From NCBI RefSeq assembly GCF_016904955.1, contig NZ_JADIKE010000038.1, forward strand, positions 310,001 through 374,000: a DNA stretch of 64,000 bases, given 5' to 3'. This document shows, one piece after another, positions 8,241 to 17,018 of the stretch (its first letter is position 1; each line of letters begins with the position of its first letter). The notes under the pieces are model-generated. The model searched no databases, was not told the origin of the DNA, and saw only the letters and a program-made list of their open reading frames with translations. Origin of the DNA: Dyella flava. Lineage in GTDB: Bacteria > Pseudomonadota > Gammaproteobacteria > Xanthomonadales > Rhodanobacteraceae. A program made the position numbers and the translations under genes.

Positions 8241-9325
8241 GGATGCGGTGCAGCAGCGGTGGCGGGGGTAGTGACGCTGCTTGTGCTGGCGGGCACGGCG
8301 TCGCCGGTCTGAATGCTCAGCCCTTCGATATGGAGGTTGCCAAGATCGAGCTTGGCCATGTCCACTTGGCCATTACCGGGTGGCGCGGCAAGTCTGGGGC
8401 CTTGTGGATTGGCGAGCTGATTCCACCACTGCGCCAATGCCAATAGCGGCAGTTCCAGGTCGATGTGATTGTCCGTGCCCAGCAGTTTCACATGCAGCAG
8501 CAGGGGGTTGTTCTCTCCGGCCGGTGCCAGCACTACGGCAGCGTCGTAGCTGCCCTTGTCCGCCTCGCTGAATTTGCCCTGTAATTGCAAGGCCATGTTG
8601 GTGCTGCCCATCCAGCGCCCGTGACCGGCAAGATGCAGTGCCGTGGCGCTGCTGTCGGTGGCATGCACGCTGAGATTGTTGAGCATCAACACGCCGCCGG
8701 CGATGCTTGGCACCATCGATAGCTGCAACTGCAGCGGTGTGCCATCGGGTTCCTTGCCCGCCAGGTTGATGCTGAAGACTTGTCCGGCCATCAGGTGGCC
8801 GGTATCGAGCGACACGTTGCTCAGCCACTGGTTGTTGTTTTCCACCACGCTGCCGTTACGGATGCGCACGCCCGTCACGATGCTCGGGATTTGTTCCGGC
8901 ACCGCGGTCGATTGCGGCGGCAGCGACATCATCCATGCCTGCAATGCATCCAGATCCACGCGTGGCGAGTTGATCTGCATGAGCGAAATCACCATCGGAC
9001 CACCGAACAAGGTGTGCCACGGCAACACCAGCCGGCCGTTGGCGGCCTGCACAATCGGCATGTTGGCGGTGTCGTTGGGGTTCGACGCTCGCGCAATCAG
9101 CGTGATGCCTTCCAGATGCAAGGATGGACGCGGGAACAGACTCGGGCTGGCGGGACTGGACAGGGTGAGCTGCAGGCCGGCGTCCGCCGCCTGTTCTTTC
9201 AGCATGGCGGTGAAACGATCCGGCTGCAGCAGCAGATACAGCGCCGCCAGCACGGTGAGCGTGACGCCGCCGAGCGCGCTCGCGAAGACGATCAGCAGCA
9301 CTCGCAGCGGGCGCGGCAGATTCAT
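8237..9325 (-). CDS. AsmA-family-like envelope protein
   Basis: The 362-residue protein has one N-terminal membrane anchor (about 8-32, VLLIVFASALGG then LTVLAALYLLL) followed by the AsmA-type start LLQPDRFTAMLKEQ, after which most of the chain should be periplasmic. Repeated patterns such as LHLEGITL, LDALQAW and LDLGNLHIEGL are typical of AsmA/TamB-like bridging or lipid-transport proteins, though this one is shorter than E. coli AsmA (617 aa). The C-terminus is a low-complexity Ala/Thr/Pro tail. It shares one base with the ftsY stop (TGATG) and four with mutY, so ftsY, this gene and mutY look like one transcript. Its precise role is not known. Confidence 0.75.
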   Translation of the reverse strand: MNLPRPLRVLLIVFASALGGVTLTVLAALYLLLQPDRFTAMLKEQAADAGLQLTLSSPASPSLFPRPSLHLEGITLIARASNPNDTANMPIVQAANGRLVLPWHTLFGGPMVISLMQINSPRVDLDALQAWMMSLPPQSTAVPEQIPSIVTGVRIRNGSVVENNNQWLSNVSLDTGHLMAGQVFSINLAGKEPDGTPLQLQLSMVPSIAGGVLMLNNLSVHATDSSATALHLAGHGRWMGSTNMALQLQGKFSEADKGSYDAAVVLAPAGENNPLLLHVKLLGTDNHIDLELPLLALAQWWNQLANPQGPRLAAPPGNGQVDMAKLDLGNLHIEGLSIQTGDAVPASTSSVTTPATAAAPHP

Positions 9326-10401
9326 CAGGTTTGTGCAAACTCGGCCGGAAGCAAGCCGTCGACATAGGCTTGCGCGTCGAACACACGCAGATCCGTGGCT
9401 TTTTCGCCCAGGCCGACAAAGCGAATGGGCAGGCCGAACTCGCGCGCCAGCGCAAACACCACGCCACCCTTGGCCGTGCCGTCCAACTTCGTGACAACCA
9501 GGCCCGTTACGCCGACGATCTGGCGGAACTGGCGCACCTGATTGACCGCGTTTTGGCCGGTGGTGCCGTCGATCACCATCAACACTTCATGTGGCGCGTC
9601 AGCGTCAAGCTTCTTGAGCACGCGGGCGATCTTGCCCAGCTCGTCCATCAATCCGCCCTGCGTATGCAGGCGACCCGCCGTGTCGGCAATCAACACATCA
9701 GCGTTGCGCGAACGAGCGGCTTGCAGGGCGTCGAAGATCACGCTGGCGGAGTCGGCATCCTGGCCTTGCGAAATCACCGGCACCTGGTTGCGGTCACCCC
9801 AGGTCTTGAGCTGCTCAACCGCGGCAGCGCGAAAGGTGTCGCCGGCCGCCAGCAGCACCTGCCGGTTTTCATCGCGCCATTTGCGGGCGAGTTTGCCGAT
9901 GGTGGTGGTCTTGCCCACGCCGTTGATGCCCACGGTGAGCACCACGAACGGTTTGTGGCCGCTCGCATCCAATGGATGTTGTACGGGCTTGAGCAGGCCG
10001 ATCAGTTCTTGTCGCAACGCTTGCAGCAGGGCGTCGGCGTCGGCGAACTCGCGCTTGTGCATCCGCTTGCGCAGATTCTCGACCAGCATGGTGCTGGCTT
10101 CGATGCCGACATCGGCAGTGATCAGAGTGGTTTCCAGCTCATCCAGCAGGCTGTCGTCCAGCTTGGGGTGGCGGGAGAATATTGAGGAAATACCGCGCGC
10201 GAACGCGCTACCGGAAAGCCGTTCGCGCCAACCGCGCTTGGCAGCCGGGCCTGCGGCGCCTTCAGCCTCTACGGCAGGGACTGCATCCGATACGGGAAGC
10301 GCCTCCGGCGCGGCCGTTTCGGCTGGCGCCTGGTCGATCGCTTCCTCGCTGTTTTCCCCGGTGCCGTTCTCGGCTGGCTTCTTCTTCCAAAACTTGAGCA
10401 T
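9325..10401 (-). CDS. ftsY: Signal recognition particle receptor FtsY
   Basis: FtsY is the membrane-associated GTPase that docks SRP-ribosome complexes onto SecYEG. The 358 residues comprise a short acidic, Ala/Glu/Pro-rich A domain (1-55), a helical N domain (about 60-140) and the G domain. G1 is GINGVGKTTT (158-167), followed by the I-box GDTFRAAAVEQL, G3 DTAGR (240-244), G4 TKLDGTAKGG and the closing FVGLGEKATDLRVFD. The acidic domain is shorter than in E. coli (497 aa), as in many non-enteric bacteria. It is transcribed away from rsmD across a 73-bp spacer; in E. coli the two are co-directional neighbours. Confidence 0.98.
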   Translation of the reverse strand: MLKFWKKKPAENGTGENSEEAIDQAPAETAAPEALPVSDAVPAVEAEGAAGPAAKRGWRERLSGSAFARGISSIFSRHPKLDDSLLDELETTLITADVGIEASTMLVENLRKRMHKREFADADALLQALRQELIGLLKPVQHPLDASGHKPFVVLTVGINGVGKTTTIGKLARKWRDENRQVLLAAGDTFRAAAVEQLKTWGDRNQVPVISQGQDADSASVIFDALQAARSRNADVLIADTAGRLHTQGGLMDELGKIARVLKKLDADAPHEVLMVIDGTTGQNAVNQVRQFRQIVGVTGLVVTKLDGTAKGGVVFALAREFGLPIRFVGLGEKATDLRVFDAQAYVDGLLPAEFAQT

Positions 10402-10474
10402 GGGGCATGGGATTCAAAGACAATGGGCGAATGCTATCACCCCGACCCGTACTCTCCGCTGAGGATGCCCGTGC

Positions 10475-11050
10475 ATGAAGGCGGCGTCCGGACGTATTCG
10501 CATTATTGGCGGCCACTTGCGCAACTCCCGCCTGAACGTGCCCGATCTCCCCGGGTTGCGGCCCACCCCTGAGCGGGTGCGCGAAACCCTTTTCAACTGG
10601 CTCGCACCAACGATCGCCGGGGTGCAGGCGCTGGACCTGTGCGCGGGTACCGGTGCCTTGGGTATCGAGGCCCTGTCGCGCGGGGCTGAGACCGTGCAGT
10701 TTGTCGAGCCGGATGCATCGGCCGCCGACGCCTTGCGCGACAACCTGTCCCGCTTGAAGGCTCACGGCGGCGAGGTGGCGAGCGTGGATGCGGTTCGTTT
10801 TCTGCAGCGCACGCCGCAGCGGTTTGGCCTGGTGTTTCTGGATCCGCCCTTTGCGTTGCAGTTATGGGCGCCGTTGACCCGAACGCTGGAGGAAGGTGGT
10901 TGGCTTGCTGCTGCCGCACAGATTTATGTGGAATCGCCGCGCGGGCAGGCACCCGCTGTACCGGCAAACTGGGCGCTGCATCGCGAGGGGCATGCCGGCG
11001 AGGTCCGCTATGCACTCTATCGCCGCATCGGAAGTGATCCGTTAAGCTAA
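10475..11050 (+). CDS. rsmD: 16S rRNA (guanine(966)-N(2))-methyltransferase RsmD
   Basis: The 191-residue SAM-dependent enzyme methylates G966 of 16S rRNA. It begins with the family-specific GRIRIIGGHLRNSRL and LRPTPERVRETLFNWL, then the SAM-binding DLCAGTGALGIEALSRG (54-70), and the catalytic DPPF (123-126). The ATG at 10475 is close to the divergent ftsY promoter region. Its stop TAA overlaps the coaD ATG (TAATG), a typical coupled pair. Length matches the family (about 190-200). Confidence 0.97.
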   Translation: MKAASGRIRIIGGHLRNSRLNVPDLPGLRPTPERVRETLFNWLAPTIAGVQALDLCAGTGALGIEALSRGAETVQFVEPDASAADALRDNLSRLKAHGGEVASVDAVRFLQRTPQRFGLVFLDPPFALQLWAPLTRTLEEGGWLAAAAQIYVESPRGQAPAVPANWALHREGHAGEVRYALYRRIGSDPLS

Positions 11051-11616
11051 TGCTTTCCTCCCGCGAAGCTGTTTTCGTGAACATTCCGCCGGTCAATACC
11101 CGCCTCGCCGTTTATCCGGGCACGTTCGACCCGATTACGAATGGCCATGCGGATCTCGTCGCGCGTGCCGCGCCGTTGTTCGAACGCATTGTTGTCGCCG
11201 TGGCGGAAAGCCCCAACAAGGGCAAGGGCCCCGGCTTCACCATGCAGGAGCGGATCTCCCTGGCGCGCCTTGCGCTGGCCGATCTGCCCAACGTGGAAGT
11301 GCGTGGTTTCGATTCCCTGCTGGCCCAATTCGTCAGCGAGATTGGCGCTGGCGTGATTATCCGTGGATTGCGCGCCGTGTCGGACTTCGAATACGAATTC
11401 CAGCTGGCAAGCATGAATCGCCACCTCATTCCCAATGCCGAAACGTTATTCTTGACGCCGGCGGAGCAATACAGCTTCATTTCGTCGTCGCTGGTGCGCG
11501 AGATCGGTCGCCTGGGTGGCGATATCTCCGGCTTCGTGCATCCTGCGGTCCAACAGGCCATGCGGCAGCGCTGGCACAAAAAGCAACCCGAAACCGAAGG
11601 GGATAACTATGCGTAA
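11050..11616 (+). CDS. coaD: Phosphopantetheine adenylyltransferase CoaD
   Basis: CoaD makes dephospho-CoA from 4'-phosphopantetheine and ATP, the penultimate step of CoA synthesis. The nucleotidyltransferase motif TNGH lies in YPGTFDPITNGHADLV, and the second signature is SFISSSLVREIGRLGGD. The ORF can start at ATG 11050, overlapping the rsmD stop, or at GTG 11077, which would give about 179 residues. Since family members usually begin only a few residues before the TRLAVYPGTFDP strand, the later start is plausible. The 3' end overlaps the next gene's start by 8 nt. Confidence 0.96.
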   Translation: MLSSREAVFVNIPPVNTRLAVYPGTFDPITNGHADLVARAAPLFERIVVAVAESPNKGKGPGFTMQERISLARLALADLPNVEVRGFDSLLAQFVSEIGAGVIIRGLRAVSDFEYEFQLASMNRHLIPNAETLFLTPAEQYSFISSSLVREIGRLGGDISGFVHPAVQQAMRQRWHKKQPETEGDNYA

Positions 11617-12115
11617 ACTCACTTTCATCGCCACTGCCCTTGCGTTGACTGGCTGCCTGGCTCTGACTGCCTGCAACAACCAGAGCGGCGACAATCAGCA
11701 GCAGGCGGCCCAGCCGCAGAAGGTCAGCAAGCCGACCGACCCGAACGACAGCAAGGGCTGGAACGCCTACCTGGGCCAGATCGTGCAGAACAACATGCAG
11801 GGCATGAGCGCGCCGCAGCCGTATGCCTATCTGGTACCGGCCGGCGACAGCGACGATGCCAAGGATTCTCGCGACCGTCAGCTCAGCAACGTGCAGGACA
11901 TCGTGGCCCGCGGCATCCTGCCGGGTAACCTGGTGGCGATCGGAGGCCCGGATTCGGGCAAGACGGCCGACCTGGTCACCGCCGCTTTCAAGGATGCCAA
12001 GCCCGGCTCCATGAAGGGCGTGATCATCGTGGTGATCGGCGACAAGGCGGATGAGCAGCGCGTGGATGCGGTGCTGAATCCGACCAACGCCACGGTCCGT
12101 TACGTGGAAATGTAA
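11609..12115 (+). CDS. Putative lipoprotein of unknown function
   Basis: The ATG at 11609 lies inside the last codons of coaD. The first 22 residues are a lipoprotein signal (MRKLTFIATALALTGC, then LALTAC), with two possible lipobox cysteines at 16 and 22; Cys22 fits best because it is followed by the polar NNQSGDNQQQ linker. The mature ~146-residue part has a Rossmann-like alternation (GNLVAIGGPDSGKTADLV, then KGVIIVVIGDKADEQRV). The GGPDSGKT stretch resembles a P-loop but is exported, so nucleotide binding is unlikely. I do not recognise the family. Its tight coupling to coaD may be only transcriptional. Confidence 0.85.
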   Translation: MRKLTFIATALALTGCLALTACNNQSGDNQQQAAQPQKVSKPTDPNDSKGWNAYLGQIVQNNMQGMSAPQPYAYLVPAGDSDDAKDSRDRQLSNVQDIVARGILPGNLVAIGGPDSGKTADLVTAAFKDAKPGSMKGVIIVVIGDKADEQRVDAVLNPTNATVRYVEM

Positions 12116-12125
12116 GGTCTGTTTT

Positions 12126-12148
12126 CCCGCTCCCCCAAGGGGAGCGGG
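12126..12148. terminator. Strong GC hairpin after the lipoprotein gene
   Basis: CCCGCTCCCC (12126-12135) pairs perfectly with GGGGAGCGGG (12139-12148) around a 3-nt loop, 10 bp beyond the stop codon. There is no T-run on the plus strand, so it is either a weak or Rho-assisted end, or a 3' stabilising structure. Confidence 0.5.
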
Positions 12149-12312
12149 ACGGAGTAAGGGGCGCCCTGGCGTGGCTGCCGATCGAAATTTGTTTCGATGC
12201 AGCTCACCGCAAGTGGCGTCCCTCATCTCCCCCTTCTTTCTCTGGAGAGAGTGGGTTTAGTTGCTTCTTGCTGCTTCGCACAATAAGCGCCGGCCCTGTA
12301 GACTAATCCGGC

Positions 12313-12567
12313 ATGTCCCTCAAGATCCTCGACACTTGCGTCAACTGCGACGTCTGCGAACCCGTCTGCCCTAACAAGGCGATTTCGCTTGGCGAGGACT
12401 ACTACATCATCGATCCCGCCTTGTGCACTGAATGCATCGGTCATCACGACGAGCCGCAGTGCGTGGTCGTGTGCCCGGTGGAATGCATCATCGTCGATCC
12501 CGCGCATACCGAAACGCGCGACCAGCTTGAAGACAAATACAAACATCTGATGGAGGCCAAGGGATGA
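12313..12567 (+). CDS. YfhL-type 2[4Fe-4S] ferredoxin
   Basis: This 84-residue soluble electron carrier has two clusters. Cys9, 12, 15 and 19 form the first (C-X2-C-X2-C-X3-CP). Cys38, 41, 50 and 54 form the second, with the eight-residue insertion (IGHHDEPQ) between its second and third cysteines that marks the YfhL/Alvin ferredoxins of low potential. An acidic C-terminal helix (RDQLEDKYKHLMEAKG) follows, also typical. The redox partner is unknown. The TGA stop overlaps the ATG of ggt (ATGA). Confidence 0.95.
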   Translation: MSLKILDTCVNCDVCEPVCPNKAISLGEDYYIIDPALCTECIGHHDEPQCVVVCPVECIIVDPAHTETRDQLEDKYKHLMEAKG

Positions 12568-14279
12568 AGCTTGCGTTGCGTTGGCATGTGCTGTTGATCG
12601 GTTTTGTACTGGGGACGAGCGGGGCGTTTGCCGCCGATAATCCGAAACCATCCACACAGGCCGCGCCGCTTGCACAGCGCCCCGGCCACGCCGGTATCGC
12701 CAGCGCCAACGCACTGGCTACCGAAGCCGGTTTCGAGGTGTTGGCCAAAGGCGGCAACGCATTTGATGCCGCGATCGCCGTCGCGTCTACCTTGTCGGTG
12801 GTCGAACCGGAAAGCTCCGGCATGGGCGGCGGTTTCATGGCCACCATGCATGTCGCTGCGTCGGACCGCAACGTGTTCATTGATGCGCGCGAAGCGGCGC
12901 CGGCGGCGGTCAACCCCAAGGACTATCTCAACCCCGACGGCACGCCCAATCGCGACACTGCGCTGAAGGGGCCGCTGTCAGCGGGTATTCCGGGCGAGCC
13001 GGCAGGCCTGGTCTGGCTGGCCAAGCACTACGGCAAGCTGCCGCTGACGGAATCGCTGGCACCGGCGATCCGTACCGCGCGCGATGGCTTCAAACCGGAC
13101 AGCCGCCTGGTCGGCGCCATCCAGGAAGAACAGCAGAATCTGGAGCGCTGGCCGGCGTCGGCGGCGGTTTATCTGCCCAACGGCAAGCCGCCGGTCGAGG
13201 GCGAAATCTTCCGCAATCCGGACCAGGCGCATACGCTGGAGCAATTGGCGCAATACGGTGATTCCGGTTTCTATAGCGGCGAGACGGCGCAGAAGCTGAT
13301 CGAGGCGGTGCATGCTGCCGGCGGCAACTGGACCTTGAAGGATCTGTCCTCGTATCGCGTCAAGGAACGCACGCCGATCACCGTCGATTATCACGGCTAC
13401 CAGATCATCACTGCGCCGCCGCCGTCTTCAGGTGGCGTGGCGATCGCCGAAATCCTGAATATTCTTTCCGGCTTCGACCTGAGCCAGATGGATCAGGTAC
13501 ATCGCGCGCACTATGTGATCGAGGCCATGCGTCGTGCCTTCCGCGATCACAACGATTACCTGGGCGATCCGGATTTCGTGAAGATGCCGCTGGATATGCT
13601 GCTCTCGCCCTATTACGCCGACGGCCTGCGCCAGACCATCCTGCCCGACAGGGCCACGCCGTCGTCGATGCTGGCGCCGACCAGCGGTCAGGATCCGGGC
13701 ATGCACACCACGCATTTCTCGATCATCGATGCTGACGGCAACATGGTATCGATCACCTCGACGGTGAATTACATCCTCGGTTCCACCTTTGTCGCGCAGG
13801 GCACCGGCGTAGTGCTGAATGACGAGATGGACGACTTTGCGCTGGTGCCGAACAAGCCGAACGTCTACGGCCTGCTCGGCAGCAAGGCGAATGCGCCCGA
13901 ACCGGGCAAGCGCATGCTGTCGTCGATGTCGCCGAGCATCGTGATCGGTCCGGATCGCACGGCGGTGATCGGTTCGCCGGGCGGCTCCACCATCATCACC
14001 CAGGTGCTGGAAGGCATTCTTGCCTTTATCGATGGCGGTGACGCGCAGCAGGTGGTCGCGCACAAGCGCTTCCACCATCAGTTCATGCCCGACGTGGTCA
14101 ATGTGGAGCCGGGCGCGTTCGATGCCGCCACCAGCGAAGCCCTGACGCGCATGGGCTACACGCTCAAGAACCGCGAGCCGTGGGGTTTCATGAACGTGGT
14201 GATCTGGGATCGCCGCAGCAACAAGCTCGACGCTGCCAGCGATCCGCGTCGTCCGGATGGCCTGGGCAAGGTGCAGTAA
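12564..14279 (+). CDS. ggt: Gamma-glutamyltransferase (glutathione hydrolase)
   Basis: The 571-residue periplasmic Ntn hydrolase cleaves glutathione and other gamma-glutamyl compounds. A Sec signal peptide (1-23, ending AFA-A) precedes the large-subunit region with SSGMGGGFM (84-92). Autoprocessing should occur before Thr382 in HTTHFSIID, making that Thr the catalytic nucleophile of the small subunit. The substrate-binding SSMSPSIV and GSPGGSTIITQV stretches are intact. The start overlaps the ferredoxin stop. Length matches E. coli Ggt (580 aa). Confidence 0.97.
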   Translation: MKLALRWHVLLIGFVLGTSGAFAADNPKPSTQAAPLAQRPGHAGIASANALATEAGFEVLAKGGNAFDAAIAVASTLSVVEPESSGMGGGFMATMHVAASDRNVFIDAREAAPAAVNPKDYLNPDGTPNRDTALKGPLSAGIPGEPAGLVWLAKHYGKLPLTESLAPAIRTARDGFKPDSRLVGAIQEEQQNLERWPASAAVYLPNGKPPVEGEIFRNPDQAHTLEQLAQYGDSGFYSGETAQKLIEAVHAAGGNWTLKDLSSYRVKERTPITVDYHGYQIITAPPPSSGGVAIAEILNILSGFDLSQMDQVHRAHYVIEAMRRAFRDHNDYLGDPDFVKMPLDMLLSPYYADGLRQTILPDRATPSSMLAPTSGQDPGMHTTHFSIIDADGNMVSITSTVNYILGSTFVAQGTGVVLNDEMDDFALVPNKPNVYGLLGSKANAPEPGKRMLSSMSPSIVIGPDRTAVIGSPGGSTIITQVLEGILAFIDGGDAQQVVAHKRFHHQFMPDVVNVEPGAFDAATSEALTRMGYTLKNREPWGFMNVVIWDRRSNKLDAASDPRRPDGLGKVQ

Positions 14280-14287
14280 TAAAGCTC

Positions 14288-14308
14288 GTCCCGGACGTGG
14301 TCCGGGAC
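14288..14308. terminator. Hairpin downstream of ggt
   Basis: GTCCCGGA (14288-14295) and TCCGGGAC (14301-14308) form a perfect 8-bp stem 8 bp past the ggt stop. No T-run follows. The rest of the 184-bp spacer shows no clear gene. Confidence 0.4.
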
Positions 14309-14463
14309 AGAGCCGGGGCTCGGTCCTGCATTGAGAATGTGCAAGCGCGTTGTGCTTTCGCAGCGGCACAACAGCGCTCTCACATCAAGGAAACTCCTGG
14401 GTGCGATAATCGCGCATCATTCCACGCAGTTTGCTGCGCTGAAGCCCCCGGCAGGATGAACCC

Positions 14464-15312
14464 ATGCAATTGTGGTCGATCAACGGTAATACGCAGAAAC
14501 TCGATGGCGGCGCGATGTTCGGCAATGCGCCCAAGGCGATGTGGTCGCGCTGGATCGCGCCGGATGAATTCAACCGCATTCCGCTGGCCTGCCGCTGCTT
14601 GCTGGTAAAGGATCTCGACGGCCGCAACGTGCTGTTCGAGACCGGCATCGGCGCCTTCTTCGAACCCTCGCTGCGTGAGCGCTACGGCGTGGTGGAAAGC
14701 CACCACGTCCTGCTTGATTCGCTGGCCGAGGCCGGCGTGTCGCATGAAGACATCGATGTGGTCGTGCTATCGCACCTGCACTTCGACCACGCCGGCGGGC
14801 TGCTTGCCGCGTGGGAGGAGGGCAAGCCACCGCAGCTATTGTTCCCGCATGCGAAGTTCCTGGTCGGCGCCCACCATTGGCAGCGCGCCTTGAAGCCGCA
14901 CCCGCGCGATCGCGCTTCGTTCATCCCCGAATTGCAGCATCTGTTGATGCAGAGCGGCCGGCTGGAGCTGGTGGCCGGGGAGTATTCGCAGACGCTGGGA
15001 CAATCCGTGCGTTTTCATTTTTCGGATGGCCACACGCCAGGGTTGATGCTGGCGGAATTCGCCGGCGTAGTTTTTTGCGCCGACCTGATCCCGGGCCGCC
15101 CCTGGGTGCACTTGCCCATCACCATGGGCCACGACCGCTTCCCCGAAGCGTTGATCGAAGAAAAGCGCGCCTTTCTTGACGACAAGCTTGCGCGCAACGT
15201 GCGGTTGTTTTTCACGCATGACCACGCCTGCGCCATCGCGCGCGTGACACGCGATGAGCGTGGGCGCTATGGTACGGCGGACGAGCAGCCTGAATTACAC
15301 GGCGCAATCTGA
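14464..15312 (+). CDS. MBL-fold metallo-hydrolase
   Basis: The 282-residue protein has the metallo-beta-lactamase fold signature SHLHFDHAGG, with His104, His106, Asp108 and His109 as metal ligands, a further His in FSDGHTPGLM, Asp in VFCADLIPG, and a late His in FFTHDHACA. There is no signal peptide, so it is cytosolic. Family members include lactonases, glyoxalase II-like thioesterases and phosphodiesterases; the substrate cannot be called from sequence. It stands as the first gene of a possible pair with the TMEM43-like gene 24 bp downstream. Confidence 0.9.
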   Translation: MQLWSINGNTQKLDGGAMFGNAPKAMWSRWIAPDEFNRIPLACRCLLVKDLDGRNVLFETGIGAFFEPSLRERYGVVESHHVLLDSLAEAGVSHEDIDVVVLSHLHFDHAGGLLAAWEEGKPPQLLFPHAKFLVGAHHWQRALKPHPRDRASFIPELQHLLMQSGRLELVAGEYSQTLGQSVRFHFSDGHTPGLMLAEFAGVVFCADLIPGRPWVHLPITMGHDRFPEALIEEKRAFLDDKLARNVRLFFTHDHACAIARVTRDERGRYGTADEQPELHGAI

Positions 15313-15336
15313 TAGTTGGCCAACACCGGAGGTTCG

Positions 15337-16383
15337 ATGAGCGGCGAGCGCAAGCCACCCCTCTCCATCCGTGAATTGCTATTGCCTGCACTCGGTGCAG
15401 TGATCCTGCTTATCGGCGTCGGCGTAGCCGCGGTCACCGAACAAGGTCAGGTCGAATACCGCGCGCAAATGCAGCGTCATGGTGGCGATGTGCTCAATCT
15501 TGGCAGCGATGGCCGTCCGGATGCCGACGAGCAGGGCTATATGGTGCGCGTAGTCGGCCCCTTGCAGGTGGTTGAGTCGCCGCTGGATCAGCAATTCAAC
15601 CAGCAGAGCAACCAGCCGGTGCTGATCCGCCACGTGCAGATGTTCCAGTGGCATGAGCTGCGTTATGGGGGGCCGGCAAGCTACGAACTCGATTGGGAAG
15701 ATCATCCGATCGACTCAAGCCATTTCGAACACCCCGAAGGTCACACCAACCCCGGCAAATTTCCGCTGGAAGGCGCGCAGTTCGACGCCGGTCTGGTGCG
15801 TTTGAACGATTTCGTGCTGGATCCGGCATTGGTGCATGCATTGACGGGGAGCCAGCCGGTGACACCGGACCTGCGTAGTTTGCCCAGCAACCTGGCCGCC
15901 AGTTTCAGCCTGTTCAACAACAGCCTGGTGACCAGCGCGGTGCCGTCCAATCCGCAACTCGGTGATCTGCGTGTGATCTGGGAGGCGGTACCGGCGCAGG
16001 AGATCACGGTTATCGCCAAAGTGAGTGGCAATCGCCTGATTCCCGCCACCGATGCAGCCGATGGCGTGGGCTTTGCCGTGCAGTCCGGCGATGTTTCGCT
16101 GGCTGATATTTTTCCCGACTTGCCGCTGCCGCCCGATTACCCCTGGCTGCGTCGCATTGCCTCGATCCTGCTGGCGACGCTGGGCACGACCATATTGCTG
16201 CGCTGGCACTACCAGCGCATTGATCCGGTGCTTGCGCCCGCCATCGCCGTGCTGGTGATTGGCGCAGTGGATGCGGTGTTGTGGCTGGGCAATGACAACA
16301 CCCGTGCAGCGGGGTGGTTGGTGCTTGCGCTGATTGGCATCGCTTTGGCCGCGTGGCGTGTGCGGGTGTTGCGGCATCACTGA
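15337..16383 (+). CDS. TMEM43-family membrane protein
   Basis: The 348-residue protein has an N-terminal membrane segment (about 10-30, LLLPALGAVILLIGVGVAAV), a large non-cytoplasmic region of about 230 residues, and three or four C-terminal membrane helices (IASILLATLGTTILL onward). Conserved TMEM43 stretches are present (VRVVGPLQVVESPLD, HVQMFQWHE, NPGKFPLEG). In animals TMEM43 sits in the nuclear envelope/ER; the bacterial role is unknown. The ATG at 15337 is chosen over the in-frame TTG at 15316 because GGAGG (15328-15332) lies 4 nt before it. Confidence 0.88.
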   Translation: MSGERKPPLSIRELLLPALGAVILLIGVGVAAVTEQGQVEYRAQMQRHGGDVLNLGSDGRPDADEQGYMVRVVGPLQVVESPLDQQFNQQSNQPVLIRHVQMFQWHELRYGGPASYELDWEDHPIDSSHFEHPEGHTNPGKFPLEGAQFDAGLVRLNDFVLDPALVHALTGSQPVTPDLRSLPSNLAASFSLFNNSLVTSAVPSNPQLGDLRVIWEAVPAQEITVIAKVSGNRLIPATDAADGVGFAVQSGDVSLADIFPDLPLPPDYPWLRRIASILLATLGTTILLRWHYQRIDPVLAPAIAVLVIGAVDAVLWLGNDNTRAAGWLVLALIGIALAAWRVRVLRHH

Positions 16384-16393
16384 TGCGGGTGAG

Positions 16394-16419
16394 GGCTACC
16401 CGAACAGGCTACCCGAACA
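16394..16419. repeat. 13-bp perfect tandem duplication across a stop codon
   Basis: GGCTACCCGAACA occurs twice in succession (16394-16406 and 16407-16419). It duplicates the last codons plus stop of the Nudix gene, so a second LFG-stop lies just beyond the real one. Confidence 0.9.
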
Positions 16420-16975
16420 GGTTTGGGTGCTCGATAAACCACAAACCTGCAAACAGCTTCGGGTCGATCGAATAACCTTCGGCCCCGCGTGCGATCAGCC
16501 ATGCGGCGGCATGCTTGCGTGGCACTTCATGCACCACAATGTTTTCGCTCTCGTCGCCACCGCCGTTACTCACCTTGACCAGATCGTGCGCGCGCACGAA
16601 CGCAATGATTTCGCTGCTCATGCCTGATGACGTCGGCCCCTCGTGCACGAAACTCACGCGGCTGCAGCGATAGCCGGTTTCTTCTTCCAGTTCGCGTTGC
16701 GCGGCGAGCAGGGCGCTTTCGTTTTCGCTACCGGACAGATCGCCGACCAGGCCTGCGGGCATCTCGATCGTGAATTTCTGCACCGCGACGCGGTACTGCT
16801 CCACAAACAGAATATTGTCCTCGGGCGTTACCGCCAGAATGATCACCGCCCCGCCCGGGTTATTGCGCTCGGCGTATTCCCAGCGACCGCGTTGACGCAG
16901 GCTGAGCCAGCGGCCCTGATAAAGCGTTTCGGGTTCGGCGCCGGCGTCTTTGGGTTTACGGTCTGGGTGATTCAT
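16409..16975 (-). CDS. Nudix hydrolase, ADP-ribose pyrophosphatase-like
   Basis: The 188-residue cytosolic enzyme carries the Nudix core (Glu86, then RELEEETG at 94-101), preceded by EMPAGLVGD, the NudF/ADP-ribose pyrophosphatase pattern. Substrates in this branch are nucleoside diphosphate sugars, giving AMP plus a sugar phosphate. Family-typical VEQYRVAV and GPTSSGMSSE stretches support the assignment. The gene is convergent with the TMEM43-like gene. Its last codons are duplicated by a 13-bp tandem repeat without affecting the product. Confidence 0.92.
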   Translation of the reverse strand: MNHPDRKPKDAGAEPETLYQGRWLSLRQRGRWEYAERNNPGGAVIILAVTPEDNILFVEQYRVAVQKFTIEMPAGLVGDLSGSENESALLAAQRELEEETGYRCSRVSFVHEGPTSSGMSSEIIAFVRAHDLVKVSNGGGDESENIVVHEVPRKHAAAWLIARGAEGYSIDPKLFAGLWFIEHPNLFG

Positions 16976-17018
16976 CGGAAGAGATACCCGTTAAGGAGTG
17001 GGGATGTGTGCAACATGC

